Assembly: GCA_031272005.1 (NCBI GenBank)
Contig: JAISUQ010000179.1
Location: forward strand, 1-39,342
Source: Coriobacteriales bacterium
GTDB lineage: Bacteria > Actinomycetota > Coriobacteriia > Coriobacteriales > UBA8131
Direction: 5' to 3'
DNA: 39,342 bases
Shown: positions 8,234 to 15,790 of the stretch, piece by piece
How the letters are laid out: each line of letters begins with the position of its first letter
Numbering within the stretch: position 1 is the first letter of the stretch
The notes under the pieces: model-generated
What the model was told of the DNA's origin: nothing
The model's database searches: none
What the model saw: the letters and a program-made list of their open reading frames with translations, nothing else
Program-made: the position numbers and the translations under genes

Positions 8234-8773
8234 ATGTCACGTATCGGTAAGCAACCTATCCCCGTGCCCGCCGGCGTCACCGTCAGCGTCGATGGTCTGA
8301 ACGTCAAGGTCTCCGGTCCCAAGGGCCAGCTGGAGCAGGACATCTGCAAGTATGTCAGCGTCCGTCAGGATGGCGAGCAGCTGCTGGTCGAGCGGATCGA
8401 CGACAGCCGCGAGGCCCGCTCCTATCACGGACTGTACCGTACGCTGATCGCCAACATGGTCATCGGCGTCAGCGAGGGATTCAGCAAGGGTCTGGAGATC
8501 CAGGGTGTGGGCTATCGCGCCGCGCTGAAGGGCAACGACCTGGAGATGCAGCTGGGCTATTCGCACCCCGTGCTGGTCAAGGCCGGCGACGGTATCAGCT
8601 TCGAGGTACCGGCACCTACCCAGATCAAGGTGCTGGGCATCGACAAGCAGAAGGTCGGTCAGGTGGCCGCAGACATCCGCAAGTGGCGCAAGCCGGAGCC
8701 CTACAAGGGCAAGGGCATCCGCTATGAGGGCGAGTATGTGCGCCGCAAGCTCGGTAAGGCCGCAGGTAACTAA
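8234..8773 (+). CDS. rplF: 50S ribosomal protein L6
   Basis: A 179-residue L6 with its two related folds. The first has MSRIGKQPIPVPAGV and the second ends in KVGQVAADIRKWRKPEPYKG and GIRYEGEYVRRKLGK, the L6 signature. LEIQGVGYRAALKG marks the linker region. L6 lies near the sarcin-ricin loop. A 97-base spacer separates it from rplR. Confidence 0.98.
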   Translation: MSRIGKQPIPVPAGVTVSVDGLNVKVSGPKGQLEQDICKYVSVRQDGEQLLVERIDDSREARSYHGLYRTLIANMVIGVSEGFSKGLEIQGVGYRAALKGNDLEMQLGYSHPVLVKAGDGISFEVPAPTQIKVLGIDKQKVGQVAADIRKWRKPEPYKGKGIRYEGEYVRRKLGKAAGN

Positions 8774-8827
8774 GTCGGCGGTGCTCTCCTGAGACGAGGG
8801 CCCGGCGGTATCGAAGTGGTAAGCAAG

Positions 8828-8846
8828 GGCTGTCGCCAAGACAGCC
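8828..8846 (+). other. Perfect stem-loop in the rplF-rplR spacer
   Basis: GGCTGTC pairs with GACAGCC (7 bp) around GCCAA. No T-run follows; GAGAAAGG and the rplR ATG come about 25 bases later. It mirrors the 7-bp, 5-base-loop hairpin in the rpsJ-rplC gap in size, not in sequence. Confidence 0.45.
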
Positions 8847-8870
8847 ACCAGGGTTTGAGAAAGGCATGAA

Positions 8871-9239
8871 ATGGACAAACTCAAGGCAAAGGCAGCAGGC
8901 CTGAAGCGGCGCCAGAAGCGGGTGCGCGGCAAGATCAGCGGTACCCCCGAGGTGCCCCGCCTGCGGGTCACGCGCTCCAACGGCAACATCTATGCTCAGG
9001 TCATCGACGATGTGGCCGGCCGCACGCTGGTGTCGGCCTCCTCGCTGGACCCGGAGTTCAAGAAGCAGGACAAGACCGGCGCCACGGTTGAGGGCGCGGC
9101 AGTTGTCGGCGAGCTGGTGGGCAAGCGGGCAGTGGACAAGCAGATCAAGGCCGTCGTCTTCGACCGCGGCGGATACATCTATCATGGCCGGGTCAAGGCT
9201 CTGGCCGACGGCGCCCGCAATGCGGGCCTGGAATTTTAG
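8871..9239 (+). CDS. rplR: 50S ribosomal protein L18
   Basis: A 122-residue L18, which binds 5S rRNA with L5. The basic N-terminus (KLKAKAAGLKRRQKRVRGKI) is followed by RLRVTRSNGNIYAQVIDD. The typical end AVVFDRGGYIYHGRVKALADGAR and AGLEF is present. It is followed 18 bases later by rpsE. Confidence 0.98.
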   Translation: MDKLKAKAAGLKRRQKRVRGKISGTPEVPRLRVTRSNGNIYAQVIDDVAGRTLVSASSLDPEFKKQDKTGATVEGAAVVGELVGKRAVDKQIKAVVFDRGGYIYHGRVKALADGARNAGLEF

Positions 9240-9257
9240 GAAGGGCTGGTCTGGTAC

Positions 9258-9791
9258 ATGGCAAGAGTAAAAGCACCCGTAGCTGAGCTCCAGGAGAAGG
9301 TCGTCTATATCAACCGCGTCTCCAAGGTGGTCAAGGGCGGTCGCCGCTTCGCCTTGACGGCGTTGGTCGTCGTCGGCGACGGCGAAGGCAAGGTCGGCGT
9401 GGGGATGGGTAAGAGCACCGAAGTGCCCATCGCCATCAAGAAGGGCGTTGAAGACGCCAAGAAGAACCTCTTCAGCGTGCCGCTGACCCCCGAAGGCACC
9501 CTGCCGCACGAGGTGTTGGGCACCTACGGCGCCGGCAAGGTCATGCTCAAGCCCGCCACCCCCGGTACCGGTGTCATCGCCGGCGGACCGGTGCGCGCCC
9601 TGCTGGAGCTGGCCGGCGTGAAGAACGTGCTCTCCAAGTCGTTGGGCACCAACAACGCCATGAACATCGTCAAAGCGGCCGCCGAGGGACTCAAACAGCT
9701 CTCCAGCCCGAGCGAGGTAGCCTCCCGCCGCGACACCACCGTAGCCCGTATCTACGGTTGGAAGCCTAAGAAGGAGAACAGCGATGCCTGA
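9258..9791 (+). CDS. rpsE: 30S ribosomal protein S5
   Basis: A 177-residue S5. The N-terminal dsRNA-binding-like domain shows KVVYINRVSKVVKGGRRF, and ALVVVGDGEGKVGVGMGKS follows. The C-terminal part has GTGVIAGGPVRALLELAGV and SLGTNNAMNIVKA. This is the region tied to spectinomycin resistance and translational accuracy in other bacteria; nothing odd is seen. Its last eight bases overlap rpmD. Confidence 0.98.
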   Translation: MARVKAPVAELQEKVVYINRVSKVVKGGRRFALTALVVVGDGEGKVGVGMGKSTEVPIAIKKGVEDAKKNLFSVPLTPEGTLPHEVLGTYGAGKVMLKPATPGTGVIAGGPVRALLELAGVKNVLSKSLGTNNAMNIVKAAAEGLKQLSSPSEVASRRDTTVARIYGWKPKKENSDA

Positions 9792-9984
9792 GACAAAGAA
9801 GGCCGCCAAGACGCTGAAGGTCACCCAGATAAAGTCGACCATCGGCTACAAGTCGGATCAGGCCAGGACCATCAAAGCCCTGGGTTTGGGCAAGATTGGC
9901 CGCAGCGTCGAGCAGGTTGACAACCCCGCCGTGCGCGGCATGATATTCAAGGTCAAGCATTTAGTGAAAGTGGAGGAGATCTAG
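9784..9984 (+). CDS. rpmD: 50S ribosomal protein L30
   Basis: A 66-residue L30 of the bacterial short type. After a Lys-rich N-terminus of about ten residues it shows LKVTQIKSTIGYKSDQART and KALGLGKIGRSVEQVDNPA. The ATG lies inside the end of rpsE, with AAGGAGAAC as binding site, so it is translationally coupled. rplO begins one base after its stop. Confidence 0.97.
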   Translation: MPETKKAAKTLKVTQIKSTIGYKSDQARTIKALGLGKIGRSVEQVDNPAVRGMIFKVKHLVKVEEI

Positions 9985-9985
9985 C

Positions 9986-10435
9986 ATGCAGCTCCATGAT
10001 CTGGCGCCAGCACCAGGCTCGCGCAAAGCCCGTAAGAGGGTCGGTCGGGGCCATGGCTCCGGCCTGGGTAAGACAGCCGGCCGCGGCTACAACGGTCAGA
10101 AGTCCCGCGCTGGCGGCGCCAAGGGCGCCGGCTTCGAGGGCGGTCAGACCCCGCTGGCCCGCCGCCTGCCCAAGCTGCCCGGATTCCGCAACATCAACCG
10201 GGTGGAGTACGCAGCGGTCAACGTCGGTCGCCTGGACGCCACATTCGCCGATGGCGATACGGTCGACGGCGATTCACTCCTGGCCAAGGGCATCATCAAG
10301 AAGTCCACGGCCCTGGTCAAGGTGCTCGGTGACGGCGAACTCACCAAGAGCCTGACTGTCAAGGTGGATAAGGTCTCAGCAACAGCGGCCGCCAAGATTC
10401 AGGCCGCCGGCGGAAAGGTGGAAGCGCCTTGCTAA
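9986..10435 (+). CDS. rplO: 50S ribosomal protein L15
   Basis: A 149-residue L15. The glycine-rich basic N-terminus (RKRVGRGHGSGLGKTAGRG and GQKSRAGG) that threads into 23S rRNA is present, followed by FEGGQTPLARRLPKLPGF. The C-terminal globular part ends in AAAKIQAAGGKVEAP. The final seven bases overlap the secY start. Its binding site GGAGGAG is inside rpmD. Confidence 0.98.
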   Translation: MQLHDLAPAPGSRKARKRVGRGHGSGLGKTAGRGYNGQKSRAGGAKGAGFEGGQTPLARRLPKLPGFRNINRVEYAAVNVGRLDATFADGDTVDGDSLLAKGIIKKSTALVKVLGDGELTKSLTVKVDKVSATAAAKIQAAGGKVEAPC

Positions 10436-11703
10436 GCGCCATCCTCAACGCGTTTCGCGTTCCCGACCTGCGCAAGAAGATCCTCTTCACGCTGGCCATC
10501 ATCGCTTTGTACCGTCTGGGTTCCTTTGTGCCGGTACCCGGCATCGACGCCCAGGCCCTGACGGCGGCCTTCAAAGAGGGCATGACCAGCGGCGGGGCGA
10601 CCGTCTGGCTGAATCTCTTCTCCGGAAACGCCCTGTCCAACTTCTCGGTGTTGTCGTTGGGCATCATGCCCTATATCACGGCGTCGATCATCATGCAGCT
10701 GATGCAGGGCGTGATTCCGGCGCTGCAGCGTTGGGCCACCGAAGGCGAGACCGGCCGGAAGAAGATCACCCAGATCACCAGGTATGTGACGCTGGGTCTC
10801 GGTGTCATTAACGCCATCGGCTACCTGTTGATGTTCCGCTATCAATACAACGTGCACCTGACCGACACCATCCCGACCATGGTCACTTCGGCCATTATCC
10901 TGTTTACCCTGGTGGCCGGCGTGGCTTTGATCATGTGGATGGGTGAGCTGATTACCCAGCGCGGTGTGGGCAACGGTATGTCACTGATCATCTTCTCCAA
11001 TATCGTGGCCGGGTTCCCTTCGGCTATCTGGGAGTCGGCGGCTGTCGAGCAGAACCGGGCCATCACCATCCTGATTCTGGCTGTGGTGCTGCTGGTGATT
11101 CCGGGCATCGTGCTGATTGAGCGCGGTCAGCGGCGCATTCCGGTGAATTACGCCAAGCGCATCCAGGGCCGCAAGGTCATGGGTGGCACCTCCACCTACA
11201 TCCCCCTGAAGGTCAACGGTGCCGGCGTCATCCCGATCATCTTTGCCAGCGCCATCCTCTATTTTCCGGCGCAGCTGGCGGTGTTCTTTCAGGTGGACTG
11301 GCTGCAGAGCTTTGCCAACGCTTTGACCAGCGGCTGGTTGAACTGGATACTCAATGCTGCGTTGATTGTCTTTTTCTGCTTCTTCTACACCTCGATGGTC
11401 TTCAACCCCGAGCAGACTGCCGATAACCTGCGCAAGCAGGGCGGGTTCATCCCCGGCGTGCGCCCCGGGCAGAATACCGTGCAATACATCAAGAATGTCT
11501 TGAACCGCATCACGTTGCCGGGCGGCTTCTACATCGCCGCCATCGCCGTGCTGCCCAGCATCATCTTCGCCTTCATCGCCGACCCGCTGATCTCGGCCTT
11601 TGGTGGCACGTCAATCCTGATTATGGTCGGCGTGGCCCTGGATACCATGAGCAAGATCGAGAGCCAGCTGAAGATGCACCACTACGACGGTTTCTTCAAG
11701 TAG
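10429..11703 (+). CDS. secY: Protein translocase subunit SecY
   Basis: A 424-residue SecY, the channel of the Sec translocon, with ten expected membrane segments. The TTG start inside rplO gives MLSAILNAFRVPDLRKKILF, a good SecY beginning, with no better ATG nearby. Signatures seen: YRLGSFVPVPGID (plug region follows), GIMPYITASIIMQL, RGVGNGMSLIIF, and the cytosolic loop with QRRIPVNYAKRIQGRK. The end has SAFGGTSILIMVGVALDT and KIESQLKMHHYDGF. As is usual, it follows rplO directly and precedes adk. Confidence 0.98.
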   Translation: MLSAILNAFRVPDLRKKILFTLAIIALYRLGSFVPVPGIDAQALTAAFKEGMTSGGATVWLNLFSGNALSNFSVLSLGIMPYITASIIMQLMQGVIPALQRWATEGETGRKKITQITRYVTLGLGVINAIGYLLMFRYQYNVHLTDTIPTMVTSAIILFTLVAGVALIMWMGELITQRGVGNGMSLIIFSNIVAGFPSAIWESAAVEQNRAITILILAVVLLVIPGIVLIERGQRRIPVNYAKRIQGRKVMGGTSTYIPLKVNGAGVIPIIFASAILYFPAQLAVFFQVDWLQSFANALTSGWLNWILNAALIVFFCFFYTSMVFNPEQTADNLRKQGGFIPGVRPGQNTVQYIKNVLNRITLPGGFYIAAIAVLPSIIFAFIADPLISAFGGTSILIMVGVALDTMSKIESQLKMHHYDGFFK

Positions 11704-11716
11704 GGCAGGCAGGCAC

Positions 11717-11738
11717 GCCGGCACCGCCTGGTGCCGGC
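11717..11738 (+). terminator. Strong hairpin after secY, no T-run
   Basis: GCCGGCACC pairs perfectly with GGTGCCGGC (9 bp) around GCCT, 14 bases after the secY stop. No T-run follows, so it would be a weak intrinsic terminator by textbook rules. It may attenuate or protect the upstream message. It is followed by a TATAAT box just before adk. Confidence 0.45.
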
Positions 11739-11767
11739 ATCAACGCTCAGTCAGTATGCTCGAGCTT

Positions 11768-11773
11768 TATAAT
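11768..11773 (+). promoter_or_regulatory. TATAAT box before adk
   Basis: A perfect TATAAT lies 17 bases before the adk ATG, between the secY hairpin and the GGGAGG binding site. I see no good -35 at the right distance, and the implied leader would be only about 10 bases. It could allow adk-map transcription apart from the r-protein operon, or be chance. Confidence 0.25.
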
Positions 11774-11790
11774 TGAGAAAGGGAGGATGT

Positions 11791-12414
11791 ATGAACATCG
11801 TTCTTCTGGGAGCCCCGGGGGCCGGCAAGGGAACACAGGCCGCCAAACTGGTTGCGGAATATGATATTGCTCACATCTCCACTGGCGACATCCTGCGTGC
11901 GGCGGTCAAGGCTGGCACGCCGCTGGGGCTGGAGGCCAAGCAGTACATGGACGCCGGCGAGCTGGTGCCGGACTCCGTGGTTATCGGGCTGGTCAAGGAG
12001 CGCCTGCAGGAGAAGGACACCGACAAGGGCTTCATCCTCGACGGCTTCCCGCGCACCACGACTCAGGCGGTAGCCCTTTCCAGCGAGCTCTCGGAACTCG
12101 GGCGCGACATCGATGCGGCCATCGCCGTGATTGTCGACCCGGAAGCCATCGTCAAGCGCCTGACCGCCCGCCGGCTCTGTAAGGCCTGCGGCTACATCGG
12201 CAACGCCGATGACGCCACCTGCCCCCAGTGTAGCGGCGAGATGTACCAGCGCGACGATGACAAGCCCGAGACGGTACGCAATCGCCTGGACGTCTACGAG
12301 CAGGCCACAGCGCCGTTGATTGACTACTATCGCGGCAGCGACCTGCTGGTCGAGGTGGATGGCGACAGGCCCGTGGATGAGGTCTTTGCGGCCATCAAAA
12401 AGGCGTTGAAATAG
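11791..12414 (+). CDS. adk: Adenylate kinase with shortened zinc LID
   Basis: A 207-residue adenylate kinase (ATP + AMP to 2 ADP), cytosolic. The start is the ATG after GGGAGG, giving MNIVLLGAPGAGKGTQ; an upstream TTG in frame would add six residues. The P-loop is residues 7-14, and DGFPRT at 84-89 and RDDDKPETVRNRL in the LID are conserved. Four LID cysteines (130, 133, 144, 147) suit a structural zinc. Only ten residues separate the two CxxC pairs, fewer than the sixteen or so usual in zinc-bearing long-form enzymes, so the LID is trimmed. secY-adk-map is a common order in Gram-positive bacteria. Confidence 0.97.
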   Translation: MNIVLLGAPGAGKGTQAAKLVAEYDIAHISTGDILRAAVKAGTPLGLEAKQYMDAGELVPDSVVIGLVKERLQEKDTDKGFILDGFPRTTTQAVALSSELSELGRDIDAAIAVIVDPEAIVKRLTARRLCKACGYIGNADDATCPQCSGEMYQRDDDKPETVRNRLDVYEQATAPLIDYYRGSDLLVEVDGDRPVDEVFAAIKKALK

Positions 12415-12457
12415 TGCAGAGCCGCTGCGACGCGGCAGCACAGCGGCACAGGCAGGC

Positions 12458-12484
12458 AATCCAGGTAATCCAGGTAATCCAGGT
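12458..12484 (+). repeat. Three tandem 9-bp repeats before map
   Basis: AATCCAGGT occurs three times head to tail, perfectly, ending five bases before the GTG start of map. Each unit holds AGG, a weak Shine-Dalgarno core; the last lies six to nine bases from the GTG. Repeat number could alter spacing or initiation. The repeat is certain; a role is speculative. Confidence 0.7.
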
Positions 12485-12489
12485 CCGAA

Positions 12490-13242
12490 GTGATTATTCT
12501 TAAAACGGCAGAGCAAATCGAAGCGATGAAAGAGGCCGGCAGGGTATCGGCCAAGGCTTTACGCAAGGTCGGCGAGCTGGTGCGCCCGGGTATCTCCACC
12601 CTGGAATTGGATCGCTTTGCGGAGAACCTGATCCGTATGGAGGGAGGCACGCCGGCCTTTCTGGGCTACAATGGCTTCAAGGGTTCAATCTGCGCCTCGG
12701 TCAACGACCAGATTGTCCACGGTATCCCCTCGGCTGACGTTATCCTGCGCGAAGGCGACATCATCTCCATCGACGTCGGCGCCATCATCGGCGGCTGGGT
12801 GGGCGATAACGCCGCCACCTTTGCCGTGGGCCAGATTGCCCCGGAGACCCAGCGCCTGATGGACGTCACACTGCAGAGTATGTGGGCCGGAATAGACGCC
12901 GCCCGCCCGGGCAACACCTTAGGCGACATCGGATACGCTGTGCAGCACGTAGCCGAAGGCGCCGGCTTTGGCGTGGTCCGCGAGTATGTGGGTCATGGGG
13001 TAGGCCGCAAGATGCACGAGGATCCCAACGTCCCCAACTTCGGCAAGAAGGGCCGCGGCACTCGCCTCAAGGAGGGTATGGTGCTGGCCATCGAGCCGAT
13101 GATCAACGCCGGCACCCACCGCACCAAGGGCCCCTTCGCCGACGGCTGGGCCGTCTACACCGCCGACAACAAGCCCTCCGCCCACTTCGAAAGAACCATA
13201 GCCATCACCAAAGCCGGCCCGCTGGTCCTGACCGCGGAGTAG
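12490..13242 (+). CDS. map: Methionine aminopeptidase type I
   Basis: A 250-residue type Ia enzyme that removes the N-terminal methionine from new proteins, cytosolic and metal-dependent. Metal and catalytic residues are all in place: His77 (VNDQIVHGIP), Asp95 and Asp106 (SIDVGAIIGGWVGDNAA), His169 (GHGVGRKMHEDPNVPN), Glu202 (AIEPM) and Glu234 (AHFERTI). It starts at GTG, with no strong binding site beyond the AGGT repeats. It closes the ribosomal run: in many relatives infA, rpmJ, rpsM, rpsK and rpoA come next, but here a degenerate stretch follows. Confidence 0.97.
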   Translation: MIILKTAEQIEAMKEAGRVSAKALRKVGELVRPGISTLELDRFAENLIRMEGGTPAFLGYNGFKGSICASVNDQIVHGIPSADVILREGDIISIDVGAIIGGWVGDNAATFAVGQIAPETQRLMDVTLQSMWAGIDAARPGNTLGDIGYAVQHVAEGAGFGVVREYVGHGVGRKMHEDPNVPNFGKKGRGTRLKEGMVLAIEPMINAGTHRTKGPFADGWAVYTADNKPSAHFERTIAITKAGPLVLTAE

Positions 13243-13641
13243 GCAGCCTCGCCAAACCAAGTGCAAGCTGCGCTGCTCAGCGGCTGCGCCGCTTCGGTAT
13301 GTCAGCTGCCGAACTGTCACCCGGCATAGAGCCTCAGCTCCACGCGCCTGCATCAAACTCACCATAACACCCCACGCCAAGCCTGCAAATCTGCGGTCAA
13401 TTCTTCAGTCAGTGTTATGTTTGGCAAGCAAAGTACCCCATAGAAGGCAATATTGTACAAAATGAAATATAGGAGTGCAAAAATTACTGAATTTAGTTTA
13501 ATATAGGGCAATAATAGCGTATTTTGGCGGAACTTTGCCACACTCCTATCTCAGAGTGACCCTTGATTGAATGCGAAGCAAATGTTTCAATGAACGCTCC
13601 GAGCAACAGGGAGAGTGCTTGGTGCGATGTAAGGGGGACGG
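13243..13641. other. AT-richer gap after map, no gene seen
   Basis: About 400 bases without a convincing gene. A small hairpin AGCGGC-tgc-GCCGCT lies at 13279-13293, 37 bases past the map stop, and could end the operon, though no T-run follows. From about 13420 the composition becomes clearly AT-rich. ATAGGAGTG (13469-13477) and CACTCCTAT (13541-13549) form a 9-bp inverted repeat about 63 bases apart. The phrase TTTTGGCGGAACTTTG near the right copy recalls ends of some IS21-type elements, but this is only a resemblance from memory. Confidence 0.5.
13469..13549. repeat. 9-bp inverted repeat around an AT-rich core
   Basis: ATAGGAGTG and its exact complement CACTCCTAT bound an 81-base AT-rich segment. 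It contains no reading frame of note. It may be a remnant of a small insertion or a regulatory site for the broken gene downstream. Confidence 0.4.
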
Positions 13642-13897
13642 GTGCAAACCGTGCGGGATTTGCTGCGTCGGCAGGTGCTTTTACCTGCAGTGCTACTCTC
13701 CGCCATCCTCTCGGCATCCTCAACAATCGTATTGCCGATCCTGATCGCCAATCTGCTCAATGGCTTTGAAGCCAAAACAGCCCTACTGTTCGCCGCAACC
13801 TCGCTGGCTGTACTGATCGAGTTAACTACCATAAGCAACGCCCCTGCTTTACCAGCTCTTTGTCTGGAACAGCCATGAGATGACAATAGGAACTTGA
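13642..13897 (+). pseudogene. ABC-exporter membrane domain fragment (broken)
   Basis: From a GTG the frame reads MQTVRDLLRRQVLLPAVLLS, then a hydrophobic SSTIVLPILIANLLNGF segment and a second hydrophobic run (LLFAATSLAVLIE). This is the look of the first two helices of an ABC exporter transmembrane domain. After LIELTT the sense is lost. In the next frame LLYQLFVWNSHEMTIGT continues in the style of the following exporter segment and stops at 13895-13897, so a frameshift plus stop is likely. No ATPase part is present. A short orphan gene is the alternative. Confidence 0.4.
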
Positions 13898-14219
13898 GAG
13901 ATATCTAACTGGACTTTGACAATTAGACAGTAGCATCAAGTGAGCTACGCACCAATCTCAAGTCCTGAGGCGATATACCCGGGAAGACAACGATTAAAGC
14001 TTGAGGTTGCAATCTGCACCCAATCTGCTGGATGTCATTACCGGACTTGTCCCGGAAATCCAGTGGCAATGACGAACGGGTGTGGAATCAAAGCCTTGCA
14101 AGCCTTCTGCAACAGCATGCTAATCTGCGTTTCCCCTGGCTAATTGCCACAGCGCCGGCGCCTCTGCCACAGAAGCCACAGCAGCCAGAGATAAGGCCAT
14201 CCAGGACGAGTACTTCAAT
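13898..14219. other. Gap with palindromic repeat, no gene seen
   Basis: About 320 bases between the ABC fragment and the orphan reading frame. It holds the palindromic repeat at 14028-14073 and otherwise mixed sequence with stops in all frames. The frame of the downstream orphan is open back to 14124 without a good start. Confidence 0.4.
14028..14073. repeat. Interspersed palindromic repeat copy
   Basis: The unit is CTGGAT, GTCATT, a CCGGACTTGTCCCGG core, ATCCAG, then CAATGAC. CTGGAT/ATCCAG and GTCATT/AATGAC are complementary pairs and the core folds on itself. It strongly resembles the common bacterial repeats of the form CTGGATTCCCGGxxxxCCGGGAATGAC. Only one copy is in this window. Confidence 0.5.
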
Positions 14220-14735
14220 TTGCCGATATACCTGCTGGCAGACACTATTGGTGCTGTGCCTGTTTCGCAGGCGGCAAGGACCATTAAGGGTGCAACGACA
14301 CCCAGTAGAAATGTCTTTGCTATCTCCAACAATATGGATTTATCGCTTGATGGCGCAGTTGTTTCGGCAAAGAATATTACATTGGTTTCAAAAAGCGCAA
14401 CGCAAAGTAGTCGAGATACTCTGCGGGCTGCCTTTGGTGGAAATACAACGTCAAAGACTTCCAGCGCTGCCGCAAGTGCGACATCGGCTTCCGGGAAGTC
14501 TCTGAGCATCGATGACCCCCTCTTTGTTCGATGGTTGAACTCAGGGACAGAAGATACGGGAGTATACCTTGCTGGAAGTGTCGAAAAGAAGGTTGAATAT
14601 GACTCCGAAGCTGACCTGTTCAATGTCTTCTCCACAAACGTTGTTGCCATGGAAAGACTCACCACCGCTCTTCAGGAACTCTGTGACAATGACCAGCTTT
14701 TCGAGGAAGTGTTGATGCGCATTGAGTTGCCGTGA
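14220..14735 (+). CDS. Orphan hypothetical protein
   Basis: I do not recognise this 171-residue frame. A TTG gives MPIYLLADTIGAVPVSQAAR; the frame is open back to 14124 with an Ala-rich stretch but no better start and no clear ribosome binding site. The middle is Ser/Ala/Thr-rich (around residues 75-95), and the C-terminal third is acidic and regular (FSTNVVAMERLTTALQELCD). It is AT-richer than the ribosomal genes and sits in degenerate DNA beside a broken transporter. It could be a real small gene, a truncated one or chance. Confidence 0.3.
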   Translation: MPIYLLADTIGAVPVSQAARTIKGATTPSRNVFAISNNMDLSLDGAVVSAKNITLVSKSATQSSRDTLRAAFGGNTTSKTSSAAASATSASGKSLSIDDPLFVRWLNSGTEDTGVYLAGSVEKKVEYDSEADLFNVFSTNVVAMERLTTALQELCDNDQLFEEVLMRIELP

Positions 14736-14837
14736 AGGGATGAATGCTGTCCTGATAGCGCAAGCAATTGCTTATAGCCAGCTATTACCGCCTGCGGAAT
14801 ACCGGGATTATCCGGATAACGTGGGCATGGGTGGGGG

Positions 14838-14865
14838 TTTTTCGGATATACTGAAAGCGTATAAT
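14838..14865 (+). promoter_or_regulatory. Candidate promoter for the DUF2064 gene
   Basis: A perfect TATAAT at 14860-14865 is preceded at 16 bases by TTTTTC, a poor -35. Transcription would start near 14872, giving a leader of about 25 bases that includes AGGGGGAG before the ATG. Confidence 0.4.
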
Positions 14866-14897
14866 GTCAGGCTTTGAATCTCCAGGGGGAGTTCGAC

Positions 14898-15731
14898 ATG
14901 ACGACCAGAAAACATGCCCTGCTGCTGTTCTCCAAACCGCCTTTGCCAGGGGAGGTTAAAACCCGTTTGACGCGGGAGAAGGGTGGACCGTTCTCGGAGG
15001 AGGAGGCGGCGGAGATTTTCCGGCGTACGATGTTTGACGTCTCAGAGCTGTGCTGCCTGGCTCTGTATGAGATGGAGCAGGAGAGCAAAGCCGAGGTGGC
15101 CGCCAACCCGGCGGCTGCCCCCAAGAGTTACGATTTCTTTGTATCCACCACGCCGGTGGAGAATGTGGAGATCATCAAGCACACCTTTGAGGAGATTGGC
15201 GAGTGGCCACGGCACTTCACCTACATTGCCGACCGGGGCCGCAGCTATGACGAGCATCTGCAGGATGCCTTTCAGCAGATCTTCGACCTGGAATACGACA
15301 GCGTGCTGTATGTGAGCCCGGATGCGCCGCTGCTGCCACGGGAGCATGTGCTCAACGGTCTGCGCTGGTTGGATTACTTCGGCCAGACCAGCAGTGTCGG
15401 TGGCGTGGTGCAGGCCACCACCCAGGATGGCGACGTCTGCCTGATTGGCTGGACGCGCAATGCCGACATCGATCATCTCGATGTCACCAGCGACCAGCGC
15501 GGCCGGCCACCGCTGGACATCTACCTGGGTAAGGCGGCGGATAAGGGCATCCCGCTGATTACCTTGCCGCCGGTGTTGGGCTTTGACGACATCAATGATT
15601 TCGCTCAGACGGTGACCCAAGCCCGGGCTCTGCGCTACAGCCAGAAGTACCAGCCCGACCTCTACCTGCCAATCCGCTTTCTGGATTGGGTGGACTGGCG
15701 CGGCATCAAGGTCGGCAACCCCCCGGCCTGA
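14898..15731 (+). CDS. DUF2064 glycosyltransferase/nucleotidyltransferase-like protein
   Basis: A 277-residue protein of the DUF2064 family (TIGR04282-like), with a GT-A fold related to MobA and CofC nucleotidyltransferases. The signature FSKPPLPGEVKTRL is at residues 11-24, and LYVSPDAPLLP near 137-147 holds the acidic metal-site motif typical of the fold. The start is the ATG after CCAGGGGGAG; an upstream in-frame TTG at 14874 would add eight residues but lacks a binding site. The biological substrate of the family is not settled; some members sit with sugar or cofactor genes. It has its own likely promoter and is convergent with the peptidase gene downstream. Confidence 0.8.
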   Translation: MTTRKHALLLFSKPPLPGEVKTRLTREKGGPFSEEEAAEIFRRTMFDVSELCCLALYEMEQESKAEVAANPAAAPKSYDFFVSTTPVENVEIIKHTFEEIGEWPRHFTYIADRGRSYDEHLQDAFQQIFDLEYDSVLYVSPDAPLLPREHVLNGLRWLDYFGQTSSVGGVVQATTQDGDVCLIGWTRNADIDHLDVTSDQRGRPPLDIYLGKAADKGIPLITLPPVLGFDDINDFAQTVTQARALRYSQKYQPDLYLPIRFLDWVDWRGIKVGNPPA

Positions 15732-15790
15732 GTCGGAGGCGCGACGCGGGAGGCATTGATTCATCCCAACAATTGCGCTCCTTGTGGGGG

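Noticed and set aside
8625..9842. A 405-codon minus-strand frame across rplF, rplR and rpsE
   Set aside because: It runs opposite three certain ribosomal genes and shows no protein family features.
12418..12489. CRISPR-like reading of the AATCCAGGT repeats
   Set aside because: Units are 9 bases with no spacers, so this is a simple tandem repeat.
13505..13550. IS21-type end near TTTTGGCGGAACTTTG
   Set aside because: The resemblance is from memory only, no transposase trace is nearby, and the matched stretch is short.
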